Assembly: GCA_003551985.1 (NCBI GenBank)
Contig: PUOB01000351.1
Coordinates: forward strand, 1-5,458
Reading direction: 5' to 3'
DNA from: Desulfobacteraceae bacterium
GTDB taxonomy: Bacteria > Desulfobacterota > Desulfobacteria > Desulfobacterales > Desulfosalsimonadaceae
Length of the DNA: 5,458 nt
In this document: positions 1-5,242 of the stretch, one piece after another
Position numbering within the stretch: the first letter of the stretch is position 1
Layout: each line of letters opens with the position of its first letter
The notes under the pieces: model-generated
Seen by the model: only the letters and a program-made list of their open reading frames with translations
Told to the model about the DNA's origin: nothing
The model's database searches: none
Program-made: the position numbers and the translations under genes

Positions 1-993
1 GGCGTCACCCACCGGCGCGTCCATGTAAAACCCGCATTTTGCGGCACGGCCGTCCGGCATGACGGTCATGAGATGCCGGCCGCAGGCATATCCTTCGGAT
101 GCGCCGTGATATCCGCCGCCGAAACCATAGGCCATGAGCGGGACACATGCCTCATGGCTCACAAGGAGGTCCCGGTGTTCGGCAAGCGAACCGGCCACGC
201 ACAACGCATCGATGCCCCACTCCACCGCCCCGATCGCTTCCGCAAACGCCGCCATCCGGTCGAACTCGTCCACATTGCACCGGTGGATCATGGTGGACAG
301 CGACACATCCATCCCTGCGTCGCGGGCGATCCGGATACCCGCCATGGTCTTGTCAAACGCGCCTTTTCCACGCAGCCGGTCGTGGCCTTCCCGCCACCCG
401 TCCAGGCTGAACTGAATTTCATGGACATCCAGCCATGCCATGGTCTCAGGGGAAACGAGCGTGCCGTTAGTAAACAGAACCCGGCGCACCGAACAGGTCG
501 ATATTTGACGGAGATAATCCTTTAAATCCTTGTGCATCAGGGGCTCCCCTCCTGATATGAGCAGCCGGAGTCCGCCCATTTCGGAAAAGGCCCGTGTGAT
601 GTCGACCGCTTCGTCAACGGCCATGTCGGAGACCCCGTCCGGGTCGCCGATGTAGCAGTGGGCGCAGCGGAGGTTGCACCGGTGCGTCACGTGGAGTTCC
701 AGGTAACGCAAAGACGGCTCGGCCCTTTCACCCATGGCCACATCCACGGGAGCGGGGCCGTCCGTCGTTGCCAGGAGACCCTCTTCAATGCCGTATGCCA
801 CAAATTCGGCATCGTCGGTCAGGTCGCGGCCCAGCCGGGTGCCGTCGCAGGAGAGAAAAAATGCCGCGGCGGTCTCGTCGATTTCATACAGTTCGTCTTT
901 GGCAATGTGGTACACAAAGGGGACTTCAAGGTTTTTCAGGGCTGCGCCGGGGGCAAGGCGAAGGTATTTGTTTTTCCAATCGATTGGGGCCAT
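1..993 (-). CDS. Radical SAM/SPASM peptide maturase with N-terminal PqqD-like (RRE) domain, 3' end cut by window edge
   Basis: 331 codons are visible, open through base 1, so the C-terminus is missing. Residues about 8-75 resemble a PqqD/RiPP-recognition fold (LRLAPGAAL, LYEIDETAAAFFLSCDGT, then a helix ending EEGLL). The radical SAM core follows: the CxxxCxxC cluster motif is C106-NLR-C110-AH-C113, the GGE motif is at 148-150, and FTNGT is at 174-178. The first half of a SPASM auxiliary-cluster motif, C-x10-G-x4-C, is C304...G315...C320; the remaining cysteines would lie off the left edge. Enzymes of this build reductively cleave S-adenosylmethionine and form thioether or C-C crosslinks in ribosomal peptides in the cytoplasm. 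The ATG at 993 has GGAG at 1002-1005, eight bases upstream and just after the stop of the preceding gene, which suggests translational coupling. The family is clear; the exact chemistry is not. The likely substrate is the 20-residue peptide encoded at 1446-1508. Confidence 0.9.
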   Translation of the reverse strand, partial: MAPIDWKNKYLRLAPGAALKNLEVPFVYHIAKDELYEIDETAAAFFLSCDGTRLGRDLTDDAEFVAYGIEEGLLATTDGPAPVDVAMGERAEPSLRYLELHVTHRCNLRCAHCYIGDPDGVSDMAVDEAVDITRAFSEMGGLRLLISGGEPLMHKDLKDYLRQISTCSVRRVLFTNGTLVSPETMAWLDVHEIQFSLDGWREGHDRLRGKGAFDKTMAGIRIARDAGMDVSLSTMIHRCNVDEFDRMAAFAEAIGAVEWGIDALCVAGSLAEHRDLLVSHEACVPLMAYGFGGGYHGASEGYACGRHLMTVMPDGRAAKCGFYMDAPVGDA

Positions 994-1006
994 GACCAGC
1001 GCTCCG

Positions 1007-1369
1007 TCACGTGCAGCGGTTGAGGACCGGCGGATCAATGATGCCGCGCGACAAGAGCAGGGCCAGCAGGATCAATCCACCGCAGGGGACCGCATCGTCA
1101 GGGGGGTCATCCGACCGGTAGTCACAGTCATCCGCCCGGAATTCACACGCGCGGCAAACGTTTTCGAAAAGCACGGCCTCCTGGCTTTCATCCAGCCACG
1201 GCGCTTCGCCGGGTTTCAATACCACGGCCGCTTCCGGGTTGAATTCACCGCTTTGCGCAAGGCATTCGGCGACCCGGGCCCCCAGACAGGCCATTTCCTC
1301 TTTTTCCCCCTCCCGGAAAAACATGCAAAACGGGCGGCATATGTAGTCGGAGAAATCGGTTTTGCGCAT
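1007..1369 (-). CDS. Cysteine-rich 120-residue protein, probable accessory of the radical SAM peptide system
   Basis: I do not recognise a named family. The 120-residue product has nine cysteines: C11, C15, C28 and C36 in an N-terminal group (CRPFC...MACLG), C72, C75, C82 and C96 in a second group (CRACEF...CDY...CGG), and C119 next to the end. Two four-Cys groups suggest two metal or iron-sulfur sites; this is inferred from spacing only. A hydrophobic stretch at about 97-107 (GGLILLALLLS) is short and follows a Cys, so it may be a buried helix rather than a membrane anchor. The stop lies 13 bases before the radical SAM start, so the two are surely co-transcribed. I chose the ATG at 1369 because the in-frame ATG at 1414 lies inside the terminator stem and would translate the U-tract. 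The SD site before 1369 is weak (ACGAG). Possible roles are partner or electron donor to the maturase, scaffold, or immunity. Confidence 0.82.
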   Translation of the reverse strand: MRKTDFSDYICRPFCMFFREGEKEEMACLGARVAECLAQSGEFNPEAAVVLKPGEAPWLDESQEAVLFENVCRACEFRADDCDYRSDDPPDDAVPCGGLILLALLLSRGIIDPPVLNRCT

Positions 1370-1384
1370 ATGAGGTCGTCTCGT

Positions 1385-1428
1385 AAAAAAACAGCCCGCA
1401 TATGAAAGATTCATGTACGGGCTGTTTT
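1385..1428 (-). terminator. Intrinsic terminator between the small peptide gene and the downstream maturation genes
   Basis: The arms at 1391-1406 and 1410-1425 form a 16-position stem closed by a 3-base loop. Reading the minus strand, 15 positions pair (one G-U wobble) and one is a C-A mismatch; the outer eight pairs, ACAGCCCG with CGGGCUGU, are perfect. A run of seven T on the minus strand follows at once (1391-1385). It begins about 20 bases after the stop of the peptide gene and ends about 15 bases before the start of the Cys-rich protein. It should stop most transcripts after the peptide and let a minority through. In the plus direction the stem is followed by only four T, so it is weaker there. 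Confidence 0.85.
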
Positions 1429-1445
1429 GTCAAATAAGGGGGTTT

Positions 1446-1508
1446 TCAGCAGGATCGTTTGCACTTGCAAAGACCGGTCGGGGCTTTTTTCACTTTTTTG
1501 ATCTTCAT
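1446..1508 (-). CDS. 20-residue Lys/Cys-rich peptide, candidate RiPP precursor
   Basis: ATG at 1508, TGA at 1446-1448, product MKIKKVKKAP-TGLCKCKRSC. Seven Lys and one Arg make it strongly basic; three Cys sit in the last seven residues (CxCxxxC). A good SD site (AGAGGTG, 1514-1520) lies at normal spacing, a promoter lies about 85-110 bases upstream, and a terminator follows directly, so it looks like a complete expressed gene despite its size. It precedes a Cys-rich protein and a radical SAM enzyme with a PqqD-like domain. That parallels PqqA (about 23 residues), which PqqD presents to PqqE. By that analogy the basic N-terminal half would be the leader and the TGLCKCKRSC end the modified core; this is inference. 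The alternatives are an attenuator leader peptide, since a short ORF plus terminator is also that layout, or a metal-binding peptide. I see no antiterminator pairing that would favour attenuation. Confidence 0.72.
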   Translation of the reverse strand: MKIKKVKKAPTGLCKCKRSC

Positions 1509-1513
1509 GATCG

Positions 1514-1520
1514 CACCTCT
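1514..1520 (-). promoter_or_regulatory. Shine-Dalgarno site of the 20-residue peptide
   Basis: The minus strand reads AGAGGTG, with seven bases between its GAGG core and the ATG at 1508. It is the main sequence evidence that the very short reading frame is translated. A small inverted repeat (TTCTT/AAGAA, 1521-1535) sits just upstream. Confidence 0.75.
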
Positions 1521-1544
1521 TTCTTCTTGAAAGAATTAATAAAA

Positions 1545-1563
1545 CGTTTTCTTCATGAAAACG
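1545..1563 (-). other. Small hairpin in the peptide gene's 5' leader
   Basis: The arms CGTTTTC and GAAAACG (7 bp, 5-base loop) lie in the predicted untranslated leader of about 80 bases, between the promoter and the SD site of the 20-residue peptide. The stem is AT-rich and its T-run is interrupted, so it is unlikely to terminate. It could affect RNA stability or initiation, or be chance. Confidence 0.35.
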
Positions 1564-1591
1564 CAGGCTAAAATCCAAAAAGCCATCATTT

Positions 1592-1623
1592 ATTATATTA
1601 ACAACACCCGTCCGGTTTATCAA
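1592..1623 (-). promoter_or_regulatory. Sigma70-type promoter for the peptide gene
   Basis: Reading the minus strand, the -35 box TTGATA (1618-1623) is followed by exactly 17 bases and the -10 box TAATAT (1595-1600). An overlapping TATAAT (1592-1597) has a 20-base spacer. Transcription would start near 1588, giving a leader of about 80 bases to the ATG at 1508. The position between the 68-residue gene and the peptide gene suggests the peptide has its own strong promoter. Confidence 0.6.
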
Positions 1624-1629
1624 CCGGTT
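1612..1629. repeat. CCGGTT/AACCGG inverted repeat over the -35 box, possible operator
   Basis: The plus strand reads CCGGTT-TATC-AACCGG at 1612-1627, a perfect 6-bp inverted repeat with a 4-base centre. AACCGGTT at 1622-1629 is itself palindromic, so CCGGTTT appears twice, 12 bases apart. The repeat covers the TTGATA -35 box, where a repressor could block polymerase. It has no T-run, so it is not a terminator. The operator role is inferred from position and symmetry. Confidence 0.4.
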
Positions 1630-1664
1630 TAAACGTTTTTGCACCATTTTTTTCCGGGCGGCTG

Positions 1665-1871
1665 TCAGGCAAGCCCTTTTTCCCTCAAATCGGCGAGCAC
1701 ATCCATGAGCTGATCTTTGGTGCAGTCGTCGATTTGGTAGGCATTTCGGACGCCGTCCGTGAAATCGATGACAAAATGCCCTTCTTCGTTGATATGGGCT
1801 TTTCGGATGTAGTTTTCATTGAGCCATGGCTTCAGGCTCTGTAAAAACTGGTGAAGACTGCAGACTTCCAT
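1665..1871 (-). CDS. Small conserved-looking protein of unknown function, 68 residues
   Basis: I do not recognise it. The SD site GGGAGG (1881-1886) is nine bases before the ATG at 1871. The product looks like a folded soluble domain: an amphipathic N-terminal helix (LHQFLQSLKPWL), a central beta-like stretch (GHFVIDFTDGVRNAYQI, about 31-47), then a C-terminal helix (KDQLMDVLADLREKGLA). It has two Cys (4 and 50), no signal peptide and no membrane segment. It lies on the same strand just upstream of the peptide gene and its promoter, with no terminator visible between, so read-through into the peptide cluster is possible. The strand-then-helix end is faintly reminiscent of PqqD-type domains, but too weakly to claim. 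It could be part of the peptide system or an unrelated neighbour. Confidence 0.72.
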   Translation of the reverse strand: MEVCSLHQFLQSLKPWLNENYIRKAHINEEGHFVIDFTDGVRNAYQIDDCTKDQLMDVLADLREKGLA

Positions 1872-1916
1872 ATACCATTCCCTCCCGGATGATCGGTTTT
1901 TGTTTATTTTTTATTA

Positions 1917-1945
1917 AAAATAGGATCTTCATCACCGGTTTGCAA
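1917..1945 (-). promoter_or_regulatory. Possible promoter of the 68-residue gene
   Basis: Reading the minus strand, TTGCAA (1940-1945) is followed by 17 bases and TATTTT (1917-1922). Each box matches four of six consensus bases at ideal spacing, about 45 bases before the start codon at 1871 and just before an AT-rich tract. The match is moderate and unproven. Confidence 0.35.
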
Positions 1946-1972
1946 CACAAAACAACCCTTTTAACCCGGCCA

Positions 1973-2035
1973 ATTCATATATTGGTGATTCATATATCAT
2001 TGATATCAAGTCCGATTTATGCGATACCCGGTATC
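1973..2035. promoter_or_regulatory. Repeat-rich upstream region of ettA
   Basis: The region between the divergent genes holds an exact 10-base direct repeat ATTCATATAT (1973-1982 and 1988-1997, period 15), the 8-base palindrome TGATATCA (2001-2008), and a perfect 13-base inverted repeat GATACC-C-GGTATC (2023-2035). All lie 50-120 bases before the ettA start, where a promoter and operators would sit. TTGATA at 2000-2005 could be a -35 box, but the -10 region 17 bases on (GATACC) is poor and falls inside the palindrome, so I cannot fix the promoter. Confidence 0.35.
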
Positions 2036-2088
2036 ATGAAATCTGAAAACAACCCATACACATATCGATTCGGTTACAAGGAGGCACC

Positions 2089-3768
2089 ATGAACCAGCCC
2101 AACAAGGTCATCTGCTCGATGCATCGCCTGAGCAAGTATCACAATAAAAAACCCATACTCGAAGACATTTCCCTGTCCTATTTCTACGGCGCCAAAATCG
2201 GGGTGCTGGGCTTGAACGGGGCGGGAAAAAGCTCGCTTTTACGGATCATGGCGGGGGTGGACACGGAATATAACGGTGAAATGACCATGAGCCCTGGATA
2301 CACCGTGGGATTTTTGGAGCAGGAGCCCATTTTGGACGAGCAAAAAACCATCCGCGAGGTGGTCGAGGAAGCCGTCGGACCGATCATTGCGTTGATGGAT
2401 GAATACAACGCCATCAACGAAAAATTCGCCGAACCCATGTCCGACGATGAAATGGACAAGCTGATCCAGCGGCAGGGGGAAGTCCAGGAAAAACTGGACG
2501 CCGCCGATGCCTGGGATATCGACTCACGGCTGGAAATGGCCATGGATGCCCTGCGATGTCCGCCCGGCGACACCCCGGTCAATGTGATCTCGGGCGGCGA
2601 AAAACGGCGGGTGGCGCTCTGCCGGCTTCTGCTCCAGAAGCCGGACATCCTGCTGCTCGACGAGCCCACCAACCACCTGGACGCCGAAACCGTCGGCTGG
2701 CTGGAGCAGCATCTTCAGAAATACGAGGGGACCGTCATTGCGATCACCCACGACCGGTATTTTCTGGACAACGTGGCGGGATGGATCCTGGAGCTGGACC
2801 GGGGCCGGGGCATTCCCTTCAAGGGCAACTATTCGTCCTGGCTGGAGCAGAAGCAGGAACGGCTCCGGCGCGAGGAAAAGGCCGCCTCCCACCGGCAAAA
2901 GACCCTTGAGCGGGAGCTGGAGTGGATCCGCATGTCCCCCAAGGCCCGGCAGTCCAAATCCAAGGCCCGGCTGAAGGCCTACGAAAACCTTCTGTCCCGG
3001 CAAGGGGAAAAAGCCGCAACGGATATGGAGCTCTATATTCCGCCGGGACCGAGACTCGGCAAGGTGGTGGTGGAAGCGGAAAACCTGGCCAAAGCCTACA
3101 ACGACCGCCTGTTGTTTGAAAACATGTCCTTTTCACTGCCCCCCGGCGGCATTGTGGGCATTATCGGGCCGAACGGCGCCGGCAAAACAACGCTGTTCCG
3201 GCTGATCACCGGCCAGGAAAGCCCGGATTCCGGCACCCTGCGTATCGGTGAGTCCGTCCGGCTGGCCTACGTGGACCAGGACCGGGAAAGCCTGGATCCG
3301 GAGAAATCCATATGGGAAGTCATCTCGGAGGGGGACGACACCCTCATGCTGGGCGATGTACAAGTAAAATCAAGGGCATATGTTGGCCGGTTCAATTTTA
3401 CCGGGGCCGACCAGCAAAAAAAGGTGAAGCTGCTGTCCGGCGGCGAGCGCAACCGCGTACACCTGGCACGCATGCTTAAACAAGGGGCCAACGTGATCCT
3501 TCTGGACGAACCCACCAACGACCTGGATGTCAACACCATGCGGGCGCTTGAGGAGGCCCTGGAAAACTTCGCGGGCTGCGCCGCGATTATCAGCCACGAC
3601 CGCTGGTTCCTGGACCGGATCGCCACCCATATCCTGGCATTTGAAGGCGACAGCCAGGTGGTCTGGTCGGAAGGCAACTATGCGGATTACGAGGAAGACC
3701 GGAAAAAACGCCTGGGTGAGGCAGCGGATCGCCCCCACCGGATCAAATACCGGCAGATTACGCGGTAG
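2089..3768 (+). CDS. ettA: Energy-dependent translational throttle protein EttA (ABC-F ATPase)
   Basis: 559 residues, close to the roughly 555 of E. coli EttA. It has two ABC ATPase cassettes and no membrane segments. Cassette 1: Walker A GLNGAGKSS (41-49), signature ISGGE (167-171), Walker B LLLDEPTNHLD with catalytic E192, H-switch H221. Cassette 2: Walker A GPNGAGKTT (360-368), signature LSGGE (449-453), LLDEPTNDLD with E474, H503. The insert at about 96-145 is the EttA arm. The charged helical linker at about 245-322 (GNYSSWLEQK ... KARQSKSKARL ... PPGPRLG) is the P-site tRNA-interaction motif, characteristic of EttA within ABC-F. By family knowledge it binds the ribosomal E site and gates entry into elongation according to ADP/ATP. 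The SD site AAGGAGG (2078-2084) supports the start. It stands alone on its strand, divergent from the peptide cluster and convergent with thiM. All catalytic motifs are intact. Confidence 0.96.
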   Translation: MNQPNKVICSMHRLSKYHNKKPILEDISLSYFYGAKIGVLGLNGAGKSSLLRIMAGVDTEYNGEMTMSPGYTVGFLEQEPILDEQKTIREVVEEAVGPIIALMDEYNAINEKFAEPMSDDEMDKLIQRQGEVQEKLDAADAWDIDSRLEMAMDALRCPPGDTPVNVISGGEKRRVALCRLLLQKPDILLLDEPTNHLDAETVGWLEQHLQKYEGTVIAITHDRYFLDNVAGWILELDRGRGIPFKGNYSSWLEQKQERLRREEKAASHRQKTLERELEWIRMSPKARQSKSKARLKAYENLLSRQGEKAATDMELYIPPGPRLGKVVVEAENLAKAYNDRLLFENMSFSLPPGGIVGIIGPNGAGKTTLFRLITGQESPDSGTLRIGESVRLAYVDQDRESLDPEKSIWEVISEGDDTLMLGDVQVKSRAYVGRFNFTGADQQKKVKLLSGGERNRVHLARMLKQGANVILLDEPTNDLDVNTMRALEEALENFAGCAAIISHDRWFLDRIATHILAFEGDSQVVWSEGNYADYEEDRKKRLGEAADRPHRIKYRQITR

Positions 3769-3778
3769 GCGATGCGCG

Positions 3779-4582
3779 TCAGATGGCGGACACATCCAGC
3801 ATCCGGTCTATTTCGCCCGCCCCTGCCGAAAACAGGCTGTCGATAAAGGCGGTCTCGAAAGAGCCGGGTTTTCCGGCGATTGCCGCGGCCATCTCCCCGC
3901 ACAGCCCGTAAAATGCAAACGCCGATGCAACCGCTTCAAGGGGATCCTCTTCGGCGACCGCGCAGAAGGCCGCCACAACCGCCGACAGCCCGCAACCGGT
4001 GCCGGTGACCCGGGTCATAAGGGGATGCCCGTTTTTAACGGAGAAGACCCTTTGCCCGTCGGAAATACAGTCGGACGGGCCGGATACGGCCACGATGCAT
4101 CCCAGGTCCCCGGCCATCTGACGGACATGCCCAACGTGAGACGCCGCCAGATCGAGGGATGATTCGACGCCTTTTGTTTTCGCCCCGGCGCTCGCCAGGG
4201 AAAAAACTTCGGAGGCGTTTCCGCGCAGCACCGAAACCCGGCACTCATCCAGAATCCGCTTCACCGCGCCGGTGCGAAAAGACGTCGCACCGGCGCCGAC
4301 GGGATCGAGAATCACGGGAATGCCCTTTTCATTGGCCGTCTGCCCGGCCAGAAGCATGGCATCCAGCCAGCTTTCCTCCAGGGTGCCGATATTGAGCACC
4401 AAGGCATCCGCAATCCCCGTCATTTCCTCGATTTCCGCCAGGCAATGGGCCATGACCGGTGAGGCACCGATGGCCAGAAGAATATTGGCGGAGGAATTCA
4501 TGACCACGTAATTGGTGATATTATGCACCAGCGGTGCACGCTCGCGCACCCGCCCAAGCAATTCTACGGCATATGCCTTCAT
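3779..4582 (-). CDS. thiM: Hydroxyethylthiazole kinase ThiM
   Basis: 267 residues, the normal family length. It phosphorylates 4-methyl-5-(2-hydroxyethyl)thiazole with ATP to the phosphate that ThiE joins to the pyrimidine unit; this is thiamine salvage in the cytoplasm. Recognisable motifs are VHNITNYVVMN (19-29, thiazole site), the ILDPVGAGAT loop (91-100), RGNASE (120-125), VSGPSD (166-171), and VTGTGC (192-197), whose Cys197 is the conserved active-site cysteine of the ribokinase-like fold. The SD site GGAGG (4589-4593) is six bases before the ATG. The gene begins 13 bases after the cyclophilin stop, so the two probably share a transcript. It ends 10 bases from the ettA stop, tail to tail. 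Neither thiE nor thiD is nearby, and no TPP riboswitch is visible upstream of the pair. Confidence 0.95.
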   Translation of the reverse strand: MKAYAVELLGRVRERAPLVHNITNYVVMNSSANILLAIGASPVMAHCLAEIEEMTGIADALVLNIGTLEESWLDAMLLAGQTANEKGIPVILDPVGAGATSFRTGAVKRILDECRVSVLRGNASEVFSLASAGAKTKGVESSLDLAASHVGHVRQMAGDLGCIVAVSGPSDCISDGQRVFSVKNGHPLMTRVTGTGCGLSAVVAAFCAVAEEDPLEAVASAFAFYGLCGEMAAAIAGKPGSFETAFIDSLFSAGAGEIDRMLDVSAI

Positions 4583-4595
4583 ATTGTGCCTCCAC

Positions 4596-5093
4596 TTACA
4601 GCTTAACCACCCGCTCGATCACCACCGGCGTCACCGGCACATCATCATGCATTCCCTTGCGCCCGGTCGGCACCGCCTTCATTTTATTCACAACGCCGTG
4701 CCCCTTGGTGACCTTGCCGAAAACGGTATACCCCCAACCCTGGGGGGTTTTTGCGGTGTGATTCAGGAACTGGTTATTCTTTACATTAATGAAAAACTGG
4801 GCCGTGGCGCTGTGGGGGTCCTGGGTTCGGGCCATGGCCACGGTATAGGCCTCGTTTTTCAGGCCATTGTCCGCTTCATTCTCAATGGGCGGACCGGTTG
4901 GCCGTTCTTCCATCTCCGCGGTCATGCCGCCCCCCTGGACCATAAAGCCGTCGATGATCCGGTGGAATATCGTACCATCGTAATGGCCCTTATCCACGTA
5001 ATCCAGAAAATTGGCCACCGTCTTCGGCGCCTTATCCTCGAAAAGTTCTATTTCAATTTCTCCCATGCTGGTTTCGAGCTTTACCATTGTCAT
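4596..5093 (-). CDS. ppiB: Cyclophilin-type peptidyl-prolyl cis-trans isomerase, cytosolic
   Basis: 165 residues from the ATG at 5093, matching the roughly 164 of cytosolic PpiB. It has no signal peptide, so it acts in the cytoplasm, catalysing cis-trans isomerisation of X-Pro bonds. The active-site block FHRIIDGFMVQGG carries the catalytic Arg45 with Phe50, Met51 and Gln53. QFFI (99-102) supplies the conserved hydrophobic-pocket Phe, and FLNHT (110-114) and GYTVFGKV (121-128) are further cyclophilin signatures. Three starts are possible in frame: TTG 5099, ATG 5093 and ATG 5087. The AGGAG at 5104-5108 is best placed for ATG 5093. ATG 5087 would begin MVKLETSMGE, also a common annotation. It is the first gene of the likely ppiB-thiM operon. 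The family is certain; the ppiB symbol is less so because paralogues are common. Confidence 0.94.
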   Translation of the reverse strand: MTMVKLETSMGEIEIELFEDKAPKTVANFLDYVDKGHYDGTIFHRIIDGFMVQGGGMTAEMEERPTGPPIENEADNGLKNEAYTVAMARTQDPHSATAQFFINVKNNQFLNHTAKTPQGWGYTVFGKVTKGHGVVNKMKAVPTGRKGMHDDVPVTPVVIERVVKL

Positions 5094-5103
5094 TGTCAAA
5101 ATT

Positions 5104-5108
5104 CTCCT
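5104..5108 (-). promoter_or_regulatory. Shine-Dalgarno site deciding the cyclophilin start
   Basis: AGGAG on the minus strand lies 10 bases before ATG 5093, only four before TTG 5099 and 16 before ATG 5087. The middle start is therefore favoured. Confidence 0.6.
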
Positions 5109-5212
5109 TTACGCCTGGACGGCTTTGTAAAACGTCCAATATCTGCGTTGCGCCCTGATCTTGAACGGTTTGCTTTGCCGTCATAAATATGATTACAAAA
5201 ACCACTTCGTTA

Positions 5213-5242
5213 TTTCGCCCGCTAACCGGGCGAAAGATTTTT
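5213..5242 (+). terminator. GC hairpin with T-run, possible plus-strand terminator
   Basis: TTTCGCCCG (5213-5221) and CGGGCGAAA (5227-5235) form a perfect 9-bp stem with a 5-base loop. In the plus direction, GA and then five T follow. No plus-strand gene ends nearby; the nearest upstream one is ettA, 1.4 kb away. It may end a long ettA read-through transcript, belong to a dispersed repeat, or act on minus-strand RNA, where the T-run is not adjacent to the stem. Confidence 0.45.

Noticed and set aside
73..1405. Long plus-strand open frames opposite the radical SAM and Cys-rich genes
   Set aside because: They are antisense shadows produced by the GC-rich third positions of the minus-strand genes, whose motifs are unmistakable.
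1370..1414. N-terminal extension of the Cys-rich protein to the ATG at 1414
   Set aside because: That ATG lies within the terminator stem with no SD site, and the extra 15 codons would translate the stem and U-tract.
1391..1425. CRISPR-like or mobile-element terminal repeat
   Set aside because: It is a single inverted repeat with no second copy in the window, and the adjoining T-run explains it as a terminator.
1245..1508. Read-through of the peptide's TGA as selenocysteine, extending the frame another 60-plus residues
   Set aside because: The stem-loop after the TGA has a seven-T tract, the mark of a terminator rather than a SECIS element, and the extension runs antisense-like through the terminator and the start of the Cys-rich gene.
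1538..1589. A 17-codon hydrophobic frame in the peptide leader (MMAFWILACVFMKKTFY)
   Set aside because: Its ATGs fall at the predicted transcription start with no SD site. It could only be leaderless, and nothing else supports it.
1411..1647. A 78-codon minus-strand frame overlapping the peptide gene
   Set aside because: It has no SD site, starts upstream of the predicted promoter, runs through the terminator arm, and gives a low-complexity basic product. The 20-codon frame has much better signals.
4512..5186. A 224-codon plus-strand open frame opposite the cyclophilin and thiM genes
   Set aside because: It mirrors the cyclophilin coding sequence, has no recognisable domain, and has no SD site.
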